From Bacillota bacterium (GTDB lineage Bacteria; Bacillota_I; Bacilli_A; RF39; UBA660), in assembly GCA_015059245.1 (NCBI GenBank), contig SVAU01000008.1:1-64000 (forward strand): a DNA stretch of 64,000 nucleotides, given 5' to 3'. A program made the translations under genes and the position numbers. Below, in pieces: positions 7,981-15,317 of the stretch (the stretch's first letter is position 1; each line of letters starts with the position of its first letter). Under the pieces are notes generated by a model. It was given only the letters and a program-made list of their open reading frames with translations, was not told where the DNA came from and made no database searches.

Positions 7981-7988
7981 GATATAAT
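7980..7988 (+). promoter_or_regulatory. Extended -10 promoter
   Basis: TGATATAAT (TGn-TATAAT) shares its first T with the terminator T-run. Transcription should start near 7995, which excludes an upstream in-frame ATG at 7996 or earlier as the start of the next gene. Confidence 0.6.
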
Positions 7989-8016
7989 GTTTTTGATGGA
8001 AAGAGTGAGGGTTAAT

Positions 8017-8295
8017 ATGGCAACTAAAAGTGATACTAAAAAGAAAACAACAACAAAAAAAAGTACTACTGTAAAAAAGAGTACAACTGCAAAGAAAGCA
8101 ACAACTACAAAGGCAACTACTAAGAAAGCACCAGTAAAGAAAGTAGTTAAAAAAACAGTAAAAAAGGAAGAACCAGTTGTAGTAACTAAGAACGCTTGGT
8201 ATAAACATCCTCTTATTGTAGGATTAGCTGCAATAATAATTTGTTTTTTTCTAGGATATGCTGTTGGATGTTTAATTAATATGGTTATGAAATAA
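8017..8295 (+). CDS. Lys/Thr-rich tail-anchored small membrane protein
   Basis: The 92-residue protein has a highly basic low-complexity half (repeated KKSTT, KKATT and TTKKAP units, residues 4-50), then a single transmembrane helix (about residues 64-88, with IVGLAAIIICFFLGYAVG) right at the C-terminus. There is no signal peptide, so the basic part should stay in the cytoplasm and could bind DNA, RNA or acidic lipid. ATG 8017 was chosen because GAGG at 8007-8010 precedes it at good distance and longer in-frame starts overlap the promoter. It is not recognised as a named family. It forms a single-gene unit between two terminators. Confidence 0.7.
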   Translation: MATKSDTKKKTTTKKSTTVKKSTTAKKATTTKATTKKAPVKKVVKKTVKKEEPVVVTKNAWYKHPLIVGLAAIIICFFLGYAVGCLINMVMK

Positions 8296-8296
8296 G

Positions 8297-8320
8297 AAAG
8301 AAGATTAATCTTCTTTTTTT
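8297..8320 (+). terminator. Intrinsic terminator
   Basis: AAAGAAGAT (8297-8305) pairs with ATCTTCTTT (8308-8316) and runs into T. TGTTATACT at 8322-8330 (TGn-TATACT) follows at once and is the likely promoter of the next gene. Confidence 0.85.
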
Positions 8321-8347
8321 ATGTTATACTATCTACAGGTGGTTTTG

Positions 8348-9139
8348 ATGAATGAATATATGAAGAGTGCTATTGCTACACATGCGTGGCATGAATTTAT
8401 TTATTGTGAGAATAATGAGGATAGAAAAAAATTTTTAAGTAGTATGGTAGAAGATTTTCCTGTAAAGATAGATAGTAGTGAACCTGCTGCTATTTATGTA
8501 GATGATTTTATGTTACCAGTAGTTGAGGAAAGTCTTAAGCCAGTAGATGCTCGTGTACAATCTATTGCTAGAGAGTATCTAAGTTTTACATTAGTAGCTG
8601 CAATGGTGGAACAAACAATAAGACAAAATATGTTAGAAGAATTAAATACTAAGATGGCTAGATTTATTAACAGTGTTAATAGATTATATATAAGTGATGA
8701 AGATTTCTATATTAGTGATGTTACTGGTTTATTAGATGTTTTAAAGAAAAGTAAAGAGTTTTATAAAAAGCATTATATTGAATTGATGAAGACTGGTGAA
8801 TGGACAGGAGACTTTAGTACTATTCCTATATCATTTATGGAATGTAGTATGTTTATACCTTCTTATAAAAGAGCGTTAGGTAGAAGTTCACATTTTAGTA
8901 TGATATTAGATTATCAAGGTAGTGGGGCAGTTGTTTCACAAAAGGCAGTAAATGGATTAGTTACTAAGAGAATTGCTGGAGATGCAGCGATGAAAGTTGT
9001 TTGTCAACCAGAAGAGTGGAGAGTATTTCATGATTTAAATGGAGTACTTGCTGAAGATATACATGATTATAGTTCAATAGACTTAGATGGAAGCTTTAGA
9101 GAATACGTAAAAAAATTAAGTTTAAATAGAATAGAATAA
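8348..9139 (+). CDS. Hypothetical cytoplasmic protein
   Basis: The 263-residue soluble protein begins MNEYMKSAIATHAWHEF and has no signal peptide or membrane helix. It looks mostly helical, with a central segment rich in LEELNTKMARFINSVNRLY. No known domain was recognised. ATG 8348 was chosen because AGGTGG at 8337-8342 precedes it at 5 bases and the upstream in-frame codons lie in the -10 element TATACT (8325-8330). It is a single-gene unit with its own promoter and terminator. Unknown proteins of similar size and acidity occur at 15318-18754, but no clear sequence relation is visible. Confidence 0.7.
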   Translation: MNEYMKSAIATHAWHEFIYCENNEDRKKFLSSMVEDFPVKIDSSEPAAIYVDDFMLPVVEESLKPVDARVQSIAREYLSFTLVAAMVEQTIRQNMLEELNTKMARFINSVNRLYISDEDFYISDVTGLLDVLKKSKEFYKKHYIELMKTGEWTGDFSTIPISFMECSMFIPSYKRALGRSSHFSMILDYQGSGAVVSQKAVNGLVTKRIAGDAAMKVVCQPEEWRVFHDLNGVLAEDIHDYSSIDLDGSFREYVKKLSLNRIE

Positions 9140-9160
9140 GAACTTTTATAGTTCTTTTTT
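9138..9160 (+). terminator. Intrinsic terminator
   Basis: AAGAACT (9138-9144) pairs with AGTTCTT (9150-9156) around TTTAT, followed by T. It overlaps the stop codon of the preceding gene. Confidence 0.85.
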
Positions 9161-9173
9161 TAATTTTTTATAT

Positions 9174-9241
9174 ACTTTGTATAAAAATGTAACAAAGTGT
9201 ATTGACAAATGTATGTACTTTGTATTAAAATGTAACTATGT
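9174..9241 (+). promoter_or_regulatory. Promoter with two operator-like boxes (boxes 1 and 2)
   Basis: Box 1 (9174-9198) is a perfect palindrome ACTTTGT-N11-ACAAAGT. TTGACA (9202-9207) and TAAAAT (9226-9231) form a promoter with 18-base spacing. Box 2 (9217-9241), ACTTTGT-N11-ACTATGT, covers the -10. The box starts are 43 bases apart. The same arrangement recurs at 9830-9897 ahead of the NrtR-like gene, which is the obvious candidate for the binding protein. Confidence 0.75.
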
Positions 9242-9255
9242 GAGGAGATGATGAC

Positions 9256-9528
9256 ATGAAAGTATTGGAAAAAGGACCTGGATGGAGTATGGAAGTTAAA
9301 TGTACTGGATCAGGAAATGGTGGTGGTGGCTGTGGAGCTAAACTACTTATCGAAAGAGGAGATGTTTATTTAACTCATTCTTATGATTACGGAGGAGGGC
9401 ATGATGTTTACTATACAATTAGATGTCCTGAATGTGATGTACAAACAGATATAGAGTATGATAAGTTACCTTCATTTATTAGAGATGAAGCTGCTGGTAG
9501 AAGAAGGGTATTATCAAGAGAGAGATAG
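9256..9528 (+). CDS. Small zinc-ribbon-like protein (copy 1)
   Basis: The 90-residue protein has four cysteines in two knuckles: CTGSGNGGGGCGA (residues 17-29) and CPEC (residues 57-60), a probable zinc ribbon. It ends in a basic stretch (GRRRVLSRER). GAGG with an ATG 10 bases later supports the start. Its promoter carries two operator-like boxes shared with the NrtR-type regulator downstream, so it is likely a member of that regulon. The next gene is a diverged copy. Function is unknown; RNA or nucleotide binding is a guess from the zinc ribbon. Confidence 0.75.
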   Translation: MKVLEKGPGWSMEVKCTGSGNGGGGCGAKLLIERGDVYLTHSYDYGGGHDVYYTIRCPECDVQTDIEYDKLPSFIRDEAAGRRRVLSRER

Positions 9529-9560
9529 AAGAGGTTAGAACCTTATTATTTTTTCTTTCT

Positions 9561-9585
9561 ACTTTGTATCAAAAAGTAACTATGT
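9561..9585 (+). promoter_or_regulatory. Operator-like box 3
   Basis: ACTTTGT-N11-ACTATGT repeats the sequence of box 2, and the identity runs on through the ribosome site (ACTATGTGAGG). No -35 is visible upstream, so this looks like a duplicated control region that kept its box but lost promoter strength. The gene may rely on read-through from copy 1. Confidence 0.6.
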
Positions 9586-9597
9586 GAGGTGATGCGT

Positions 9598-9828
9598 ATG
9601 AGCAAAATAGGTATGAAAGTTTTGTGTACTGGTAATGGATGCAATGGATATGGTTGTGGTTCATTATTGTTAGCAGAAGAAGGAGATATAAGATTATATT
9701 ATAGAAATAGAATTAATTATTATCTTGTATGTCCTGTATGTAATTCAGTAAACTTTATAGAAGAAAATAGAATACCTATTGTTTTAAGAAAAATAGCGTT
9801 AGAATCTATTAGAGTAAAGAAAATTTAA
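9598..9828 (+). CDS. Small zinc-ribbon-like protein (copy 2)
   Basis: The 76-residue protein is a paralogue of the preceding gene. It keeps CTGNGCNGYGCG (first knuckle), LLLAEEGDI, CPVC (second knuckle) and a basic tail (IRVKKI), but lacks the N-terminal GPGW segment. ATG 9598 is chosen because GAGG (9586-9589) lies 8 bases upstream; GTG 9589 and ATG 9592 are in frame but poorly placed. Shared upstream sequence shows that gene and control region were duplicated together. Function is unknown. Confidence 0.72.
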   Translation: MSKIGMKVLCTGNGCNGYGCGSLLLAEEGDIRLYYRNRINYYLVCPVCNSVNFIEENRIPIVLRKIALESIRVKKI

Positions 9829-9829
9829 T

Positions 9830-9897
9830 ACTTTGTATAAATGAATTACAAAGTTAATTGACTGAGTTTTATACTTCGTATTAAAATATAATTATGT
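9830..9897 (+). promoter_or_regulatory. Promoter with two operator-like boxes (boxes 4 and 5) of the NrtR-type gene
   Basis: Box 4 (9830-9854) is a perfect palindrome ACTTTGT-N11-ACAAAGT. TTGACT (9858-9863) and TAAAAT (9882-9887) have 18-base spacing. Box 5 (9873-9897), ACTTCGT-N11-ATTATGT, covers the -10. Geometry is identical to 9174-9241, including the 43-base offset, which suggests autoregulation by the gene product. Confidence 0.75.
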
Positions 9898-9938
9898 TAA
9901 TAAATATTTATACGAATAATATTGTGGAGGAATAAGAT

Positions 9939-10706
9939 ATGAAAATAGATTATACGAGTGATTTACTTATATTTGGTATAGATAGTAGAGTGAGCAGTAA
10001 TGTTCGCTCTCTTCCTAAAAAATACTTTAGTATTTTATTAGTAAAAAGAAATAAAGAACCATTTAATAATAAATGGTGTTTACCTGGTGGATATGTAAAT
10101 AGTAATGAAACTTCTAAGGAAGCTGCAATAAGAATACTAGAAAAAGAAACATCTTTAAAGAATGTATATATGCAACAAGTAGGTGTTTATGATTCAGTAG
10201 ATAGAGATCCAAGAGGTAGAACAGTATCATCATCATATATGGCTTTAATTGATAGAAGTATCTTAAATCAAGATTTAAGCAATGATGCTGCTTGGTTTGA
10301 TATTGAAATAGTAGAAAAAGATGATGTTATAAATGTTAAATTAATTAATGAAGATATAATTGATTATGATGTAAAAAAGATTACTATTGATAAAAAAACT
10401 AATGAGTATGAATATGAAGTAATTAGTAACAATGATTTAGCTTTTGATCATGCAGAGATTATTATAAAAGGTATTATGGATTTAAGAAATAAAGTTAATA
10501 ATACTGATATAGTATTTAACTTAATGCCTGAGGAATTTACAATAGGTGAATTAAAACAAGTTTATAGTTTATTATTAGGTAAAGAATTAGTTAATTCGGC
10601 ATTTAGAAGAGTTATAGCGCCTAAAATAGTAGAAACAGGTAAGATGATTAGTACTGGAGGACATAGACCTTCTATGCTTTGTAAATATAAAGAAGGAGAT
10701 AAGTAA
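9939..10706 (+). CDS. NrtR-type transcriptional regulator (Nudix domain plus winged helix)
   Basis: The 255-residue protein has a Nudix domain (about residues 10-130) with LPGGYVNSNETSKEAAIRIL followed by EKETSL. In the Nudix box the catalytic RE is RI and the EE is KE, so hydrolysis is probably lost, as in NrtR regulators. The C-terminal 60 residues form the NrtR winged helix (FTIGELKQVYSLLLGKEL, FRR, GHRPSMLCKY). NrtR proteins are repressors that sense ADP-ribose or related nucleotides. Boxes 4 and 5 at its own promoter suggest autorepression. Two Nudix hydrolases follow within a few bases, so it heads an operon. Confidence 0.85.
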   Translation: MKIDYTSDLLIFGIDSRVSSNVRSLPKKYFSILLVKRNKEPFNNKWCLPGGYVNSNETSKEAAIRILEKETSLKNVYMQQVGVYDSVDRDPRGRTVSSSYMALIDRSILNQDLSNDAAWFDIEIVEKDDVINVKLINEDIIDYDVKKITIDKKTNEYEYEVISNNDLAFDHAEIIIKGIMDLRNKVNNTDIVFNLMPEEFTIGELKQVYSLLLGKELVNSAFRRVIAPKIVETGKMISTGGHRPSMLCKYKEGDK

Positions 10707-10707
10707 T

Positions 10708-11241
10708 ATGGAATTAGAAATGGCTGATGTACTTGATAGTGTAACTGGTGATAAAACAGGAGATACTATTGATCTTAGAATTGCTCATAGAAATGGTACT
10801 TGGCATGGCTCAATTCATCTATGGGTCATTAGTACTGATAGGAAAAGAGTATTATTACAAAAAAGAAGTGCAGAAAAGTTTTTCTTTCCTAGCATTTGGG
10901 ATATAAGTGTAGGTGGACATATTACTGCAGGAGATGAACCAGAAGAAACAGTACTTCGTGAAGCACAAGAAGAATTAGATATTGATACTAGTAAATATAA
11001 ATTAGAATATATTACTAGAGTACAAGAAGATTTTATTAACAATGGTATTACTAGCAATGAATTTGTTTATGTTTATAAATTATTTGCTGACATTGATATA
11101 GATACTATACATTTACAGGAAGAAGAAGTAAGTGATTGTAGATGGTTTACTAAGAAAGAATTTAAGGAACTTATAAAGAATAAAGAAATTATTAATCATG
11201 TTGAAGAATTTAAGATTATTAATAAAATATTGAAAGGATAA
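10708..11241 (+). CDS. Nudix hydrolase (IPP-isomerase-like subfamily), copy 1
   Basis: The 177-residue protein has the pattern of YfcD/IDI-like Nudix proteins: HRNGTWHGSIHLWVI, LLQKRS, WDISVGGHITAGD and a complete Nudix box ending REAQEELDI. The catalytic Glu residues are present, unlike in the regulator upstream. It probably hydrolyses a nucleoside diphosphate-linked compound in the cytoplasm; the substrate cannot be told. AAGGAG at 10693-10698 supports ATG 10708. It lies 1 base after the regulator and 3 bases before its paralogue. It may process the ligand sensed by the regulator, which is inference. Confidence 0.88.
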   Translation: MELEMADVLDSVTGDKTGDTIDLRIAHRNGTWHGSIHLWVISTDRKRVLLQKRSAEKFFFPSIWDISVGGHITAGDEPEETVLREAQEELDIDTSKYKLEYITRVQEDFINNGITSNEFVYVYKLFADIDIDTIHLQEEEVSDCRWFTKKEFKELIKNKEIINHVEEFKIINKILKG

Positions 11242-11244
11242 AAT

Positions 11245-11772
11245 ATGGAAGAATATGTAGATATATTAGATGATAATGGTAAAGTAACTGGTGAAGTAAT
11301 TACTAAAAAAGAAGCTCATAGGACAGGCAAATGGCATAGAGCAGTACATATTTGGATAATAAGTGAAGATAAGAAGAATATTCTTTTACAAAAGAGATGT
11401 CCTGATAAAAATCTATTTCCTAATATGTGGGATATAAGTGTAGGTGGACATGTAAGTAGTGGTGAAGAACCACTTATATCTGCTAAAAGAGAATTATCTG
11501 AAGAGTTAGGTTTAAATCCTGATAATTATAATTTTGAATATGTTGATGTAATAAAAGAAAAATTTGTAGATGGAGATATAGTAAGTAATGAATTTGTTAC
11601 TATTTACAAAATAATTAGTGATGTTAAAATAGATAGCATTACTTTACAAAAAGAAGAAGTAAGTGAAGCTAGATGGTTTACTAAAGATGAACTTAATAGT
11701 TTAAGAAATGAATTAAAAGTAATTCCTCATATAGAAGAATTTGATTTAATAAGTAATATATTAGGTGATTAA
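11245..11772 (+). CDS. Nudix hydrolase (IPP-isomerase-like subfamily), copy 2
   Basis: The 175-residue tandem paralogue of the preceding gene shares HRTGKWHRAVHIWII, LLQKRCPDKNLFPNMWDIS, GGHVSSGEEP and a complete Nudix box ending KRELSEELGL. The C-terminal LQKEEVSEARWFTKDEL also matches copy 1. Two tandem hydrolases with the same core but different surfaces suggest related substrates. It is third in the operon after the NrtR-type regulator. The substrate is unknown. Confidence 0.88.
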   Translation: MEEYVDILDDNGKVTGEVITKKEAHRTGKWHRAVHIWIISEDKKNILLQKRCPDKNLFPNMWDISVGGHVSSGEEPLISAKRELSEELGLNPDNYNFEYVDVIKEKFVDGDIVSNEFVTIYKIISDVKIDSITLQKEEVSEARWFTKDELNSLRNELKVIPHIEEFDLISNILGD

Positions 11773-11773
11773 A

Positions 11774-12517
11774 ATGAAAGAGAAAGAAAGTTATAGTTAT
11801 TTTGAAGAATTAAGTAATGATAAGATACTTAATTTTACTACTAATAAAAGTGTTGGTATTAATTATGCTACACAAAGTAGAGATGAAATACGTGAAATAT
11901 TAAAAGATGTAGTTGATTTTGAATGTAAAAAAATAATTAGTCCAAGACAAACACATACTAATAATGTAGTTGCTATAACTTTAGATAATCTTGATGATGA
12001 ATTAAATGATGTAGATGGTGTTATTACTGATTTAAAAGGTGTAGCTTTAACTATAGCAACAGCTGATTGTCAAAATATATTTATTTATGATAAGAAAAAG
12101 GAAGTAATTGGTAATATCCATTCTGGATGGAAAGGTACACTTAATAAGATATTAAGAAATGCAATAGTAAAGTTGGTAGACGTGTATCGGTGTGAAGTCC
12201 AAGATTTAATAGTGTGTATAGGTCCTAGTATACTTAAATGTTGTTTTGAAGTAGATAGTGATGTAGTAGATATGTTTAGAAAAGAATTTAAAGATATTGA
12301 AGATACTATTAGTCTTGGAGATATAAAGGATGGTAAACAAAAATACTATATTGATACTGTTGAAATAAATAGAAAGGAATTAATTGATTTAGGAGTACCT
12401 AAAGATAATATAATAATAAGTGATATTTGTACTAAGTGTTCTAGTGATAAATATCATTCTTATAGAGCACATGGTATGGATTCAGGTAGAAATGTATCTT
12501 TGATAGTAATGAAATAG
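11774..12517 (+). CDS. pgeF: PgeF/YfiH family protein (Cu-oxidase_4 domain)
   Basis: The 247-residue protein shows the family order: RQTHTNNV, DGVITDLKGVALTIATADCQNIF, GNIHSGWKGTLNKIL, IGPSILKCCFEV and SYRAHGMDSGRNVSL. The His (HSGWKG) and Cys (ADCQ) sites of the PgeF/LACC1 metal-binding catalytic centre are present. Family members act in peptidoglycan quality control (PgeF) or as purine nucleoside phosphorylase/deaminase (LACC1). An upstream in-frame GTG (11765) overlaps the previous stop; ATG 11774 has AGGTG before it. Its place behind Nudix genes fits a nucleotide-salvage role, but both readings stay open. Confidence 0.85.
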   Translation: MKEKESYSYFEELSNDKILNFTTNKSVGINYATQSRDEIREILKDVVDFECKKIISPRQTHTNNVVAITLDNLDDELNDVDGVITDLKGVALTIATADCQNIFIYDKKKEVIGNIHSGWKGTLNKILRNAIVKLVDVYRCEVQDLIVCIGPSILKCCFEVDSDVVDMFRKEFKDIEDTISLGDIKDGKQKYYIDTVEINRKELIDLGVPKDNIIISDICTKCSSDKYHSYRAHGMDSGRNVSLIVMK

Positions 12518-12527
12518 AGGAGATATT

Positions 12528-12989
12528 ATGAATTTATATGAAATACTTAATAAATTAAATATTAAATATGATGAGATAGAACATGATGCTGTATATACTG
12601 TAGAAGAAGCTAATAGAATAGAATCTATGATAGAAGGTATTGGTTGTAAGAATTTATTTTTAACTGATAAGAATAAATACTTTCTATATGTTTTAAAGGA
12701 TGATAAGAGAGCTGATTTAAAGGAATTAGCTAAGTATTTAAATGTACTAAGATTAAGTTTTGGTAATGAAGATAAATTAATGGAGTTATTAGGTCTTACT
12801 AAAGGAAGTGTTACTCCATTAGGTATTATTAATGATAAAGATAATGAAGTAACTATAATATTAGATAAAGATTTAGTAGGTTGTAAGTTACTTTGTCATC
12901 CGAATACTAATACTAAAACTATGAATATAGAATATGATGATTTAATAAAGTTAATTGAATATACAGAACATAAATATATTAATTATTAA
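12528..12989 (+). CDS. YbaK/ProX-type aminoacyl-tRNA deacylase
   Basis: The 153-residue protein matches free-standing prolyl-tRNA editing proteins (PrdX/ProXp): CKNLFLTDKNKYFLYVLKDDKRADLK, RLSFGNEDKL, GLTKGSVTPLGIIND and HPNTNTKTM. These enzymes clear mischarged tRNA(Pro) in trans. The conserved substrate-contact Lys/Asp region and the GSVTPLG loop are present. An AGAGGAG site precedes ATG 12528, and the gene lies 10 bases after pgeF as the last gene of the operon before a strong terminator. Confidence 0.85.
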   Translation: MNLYEILNKLNIKYDEIEHDAVYTVEEANRIESMIEGIGCKNLFLTDKNKYFLYVLKDDKRADLKELAKYLNVLRLSFGNEDKLMELLGLTKGSVTPLGIINDKDNEVTIILDKDLVGCKLLCHPNTNTKTMNIEYDDLIKLIEYTEHKYINY

Positions 12990-12996
12990 GAATAAT

Positions 12997-13032
12997 AAGA
13001 AAAAACATTTAGTTATGTTTTTTCTTTTTTTA
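12997..13032 (+). terminator. Strong intrinsic terminator ending the Nudix operon
   Basis: AAGAAAAAACAT (12997-13008) pairs with ATGTTTTTTCTT (13015-13026), followed by T. TGGTATAAT (13036-13044, TGn-TATAAT) follows as the promoter of the DUF1538 gene. Confidence 0.88.
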
Positions 13033-13072
13033 TTTTGGTATAATATAATATGAAGAATAATAGAGGTTGTGT

Positions 13073-14566
13073 ATGATAAAGGAATTTAAGAAAAACTTAC
13101 ATGATGCAGCATTAACTATATTACCGATAGTTTTTATTGTACAAATTATTACTTTAATAATACCTGTTGATACAGGAGTTTTAGTGTCCTTTTTAATCAG
13201 TTCAATTCTATTAATATTTGGATCTGCTTTATTTACTTGGGGAGCAGAATTATCAATGGAATTAATTGGTAATAAAATAGGTAAAGACTTAGTTAGAAGT
13301 AAGAAAGTTATATTAATATTAGTAGTAAGTTTTATTATAGGTACTGTTGTTACTATAGCAGAACCTGATTTATTAGTACTAGCAGAACAGTTAACATCTA
13401 TACCAAGTTGGTTATTAATACTTATTATAAGTTTAGGTGTAGGTTTATGTACTGCTTTAGCTAGTGCAAGATCTTTATTTGGTTTAGATTTAAATATAAT
13501 ATTAATTGTTAGTTTTGTAGCAATATTTATTTTAATGTTATTTGTACCTCAGGACTTTATTCCTGTTGCGTTTGATTCAGGTGGAGTTACTACAGGTACT
13601 ATAAGTATTCCTTTTATACTTACTTTAGGTATGGGCTTAGTTGCAAACAGAATAGATAGTAAAGCTAAGGAGGAAAGTTTTGGTTTAGTAGCACTTGCTT
13701 CTACAGGACCGATTATAATGGTTTTACTATTAGGTTTATTTATGAATTATGATGGTGGTATGGCATTTGATAATTCTCTTTATACTAATTTTAGTTTTGG
13801 TAATTATATAACTCAAATAGGTATTTGTTTTAAAGATGTAATATTAGCGATATCTCCGATATTATTAGTATTTTTTGTATATCAATTAATTACTAAGAGA
13901 ACTAGTAGGATTGAATTACATAAGATTACATTAGGTACTATACTTACTGTACTTGGTTTAACTATATTCTTAGTTGCTTCTAATGTAGGTTTCTTAAATA
14001 TGGGTTATTACATAGGAGATTTTATTGGTGGTACTGATTATAGATATTGGTTAATACCTATAATAATGATATTGGCTTTTTTTATAGCAATAGCAGAACC
14101 TGCTGTAGTTATATTAATTGATCAAGTAGAAGAATATACTGAAGGTGGTATTTCTAAAGGGTTACTTAAAATATCATTAGCATTAGGTGTTGCTATTGCA
14201 GCAGGACTTGCAATGTATAGAGTGTTTACTGGTACATCATTTATGTTATATGCACTAATAGGTTATGGAATTGCATTGATACTTACATTCTTTATTCCAA
14301 AAGTATTTACTGCTATTGCATTTGATGCAGGAGGGGCTACTGGAGGATCACTTACTACGACATTCTTACTTCCTATAGCAATAGGAGCTTGTTATGTATT
14401 AGGTGGAAATGTTTATACAGATGCATTTGGTTTAGCTTCAATGGTTTCTTTAGTACCAATAATTACTGTAGAGATTACTGGTTTATTCTATGAATTTAAA
14501 ACTAGATTACTTACTAAAGTTGAAAATCTTGATGACAGTATTATCGATTATGAGTGGGAGGTTTAG
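13073..14566 (+). CDS. DUF1538 family multi-pass membrane protein
   Basis: The 497-residue protein has about 12 or more hydrophobic segments in two homologous halves. Each half carries the DUF1538 (PF07556) signature: AEPDLLVLA and FDSGGVTTGTISIPFI in the first, AEPAVVIL and FDAGGATGGSLTTTFLLP in the second. DUF1538 proteins are presumed transporters of unknown substrate. AGAGG (13062-13066) sits 6 bases before ATG 13073; a TTG further up is less likely. The next gene encodes a PII-like protein 2 bases later, which suggests that transport is gated by a nucleotide or metabolite signal (inference). Confidence 0.85.
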   Translation: MIKEFKKNLHDAALTILPIVFIVQIITLIIPVDTGVLVSFLISSILLIFGSALFTWGAELSMELIGNKIGKDLVRSKKVILILVVSFIIGTVVTIAEPDLLVLAEQLTSIPSWLLILIISLGVGLCTALASARSLFGLDLNIILIVSFVAIFILMLFVPQDFIPVAFDSGGVTTGTISIPFILTLGMGLVANRIDSKAKEESFGLVALASTGPIIMVLLLGLFMNYDGGMAFDNSLYTNFSFGNYITQIGICFKDVILAISPILLVFFVYQLITKRTSRIELHKITLGTILTVLGLTIFLVASNVGFLNMGYYIGDFIGGTDYRYWLIPIIMILAFFIAIAEPAVVILIDQVEEYTEGGISKGLLKISLALGVAIAAGLAMYRVFTGTSFMLYALIGYGIALILTFFIPKVFTAIAFDAGGATGGSLTTTFLLPIAIGACYVLGGNVYTDAFGLASMVSLVPIITVEITGLFYEFKTRLLTKVENLDDSIIDYEWEV

Positions 14567-14568
14567 GT

Positions 14569-15231
14569 ATGGTTAATATTAAATTATTAGGTTTAATACT
14601 TGATGAAGGTATGCATAAAAAAGCTAATAGTGTTTTGAATAGACTTGGTATTAAGTTTAAAACTGTATCTAATGCTTCAGGTACTGCATCACCAAGTGTA
14701 TTAGATTATTTTGGATTAGCTCAAACTAAGAAAGAATTATTCTTAGCAATAATACCTGAAACATTAAAATATAAGGTATTAGAAAAATTAAATAATGTAT
14801 TTCATTTAGAAAAAGAAGGTACTGGTATTGGTTTTATATTACCGATATCTAGTTCAAATAAATTTTTATCAGAAAGTTTTAATAAAATAGATATAGTAGG
14901 AGATGATGATATGAGTAAGGGTAAAAAATATCATTTAATTATTACAATAGTTTATGAAGGATATCTTGAGAAAGTTATGACTGCTGCTAAAAAAGCGGGA
15001 TGTAATGGTGGTACTGTAATGAAAGGTAGAAGCCTTAGTGATGTAATACCTACTAAAATATTAGGATTTAATATTGAACAAGAGAGAGATGTAATATTAA
15101 ATATAGTAGAAGAAAAAGATAAAACTAAAGTAATGGAATCTATTACTAAAGAAGCAGGAATTAAAACTACTGGTAAAGGAATATGTTTTGCAATACCTAT
15201 AGAAGCTACTATGGGGTTAGATAATAAATAA
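14569..15231 (+). CDS. Tandem PII-like signalling protein
   Basis: The 220-residue protein consists of two PII-like (GlnB fold) halves: residues about 1-100 (KLLGLILDEGMHKKANSVLN) and 110-215 (YHLIITIVYEGYLEKVMTAAKKAGCNGGTVMKG). Each ends in a strand typical of PII proteins (GIGFILPISS and GICFAIPIEA). Usual PII proteins have one about 110-residue domain per chain and form trimers. The start ATG 14569 follows GGGAGG at 7 bases. It is coupled to the DUF1538 transporter gene. Binding of a nucleotide and direct control of the transporter are inferred by analogy with GlnK-AmtB. Confidence 0.82.
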   Translation: MVNIKLLGLILDEGMHKKANSVLNRLGIKFKTVSNASGTASPSVLDYFGLAQTKKELFLAIIPETLKYKVLEKLNNVFHLEKEGTGIGFILPISSSNKFLSESFNKIDIVGDDDMSKGKKYHLIITIVYEGYLEKVMTAAKKAGCNGGTVMKGRSLSDVIPTKILGFNIEQERDVILNIVEEKDKTKVMESITKEAGIKTTGKGICFAIPIEATMGLDNK

Positions 15232-15256
15232 GACTTAAAGAGATTTAAGTCTTTTA
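15230..15256 (+). terminator. Intrinsic terminator after the PII-like gene
   Basis: AAGACTTAAA (15230-15239) pairs with TTTAAGTCTT (15244-15253) with loop GAGA, then TT. Confidence 0.85.
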
Positions 15257-15259
15257 AAT

Positions 15260-15288
15260 TTGACAAAAATAGTACATACTTTTATACT
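15260..15288 (+). promoter_or_regulatory. Consensus sigma-A promoter
   Basis: TTGACA (15260-15265) and TATACT (15283-15288) have 17-base spacing. The transcript would start near 15295, ahead of AAGGAG at 15303-15308. Confidence 0.8.
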
Positions 15289-15317
15289 ATTTCTTACTTA
15301 AAAAGGAGAGATTTTAT

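Noticed and set aside
9529..9560. Possible terminator between the two zinc-ribbon genes (AGGT/ACCT)
   Set aside because: Only 4-5 base pairs can form, too weak to call; read-through seems likely.
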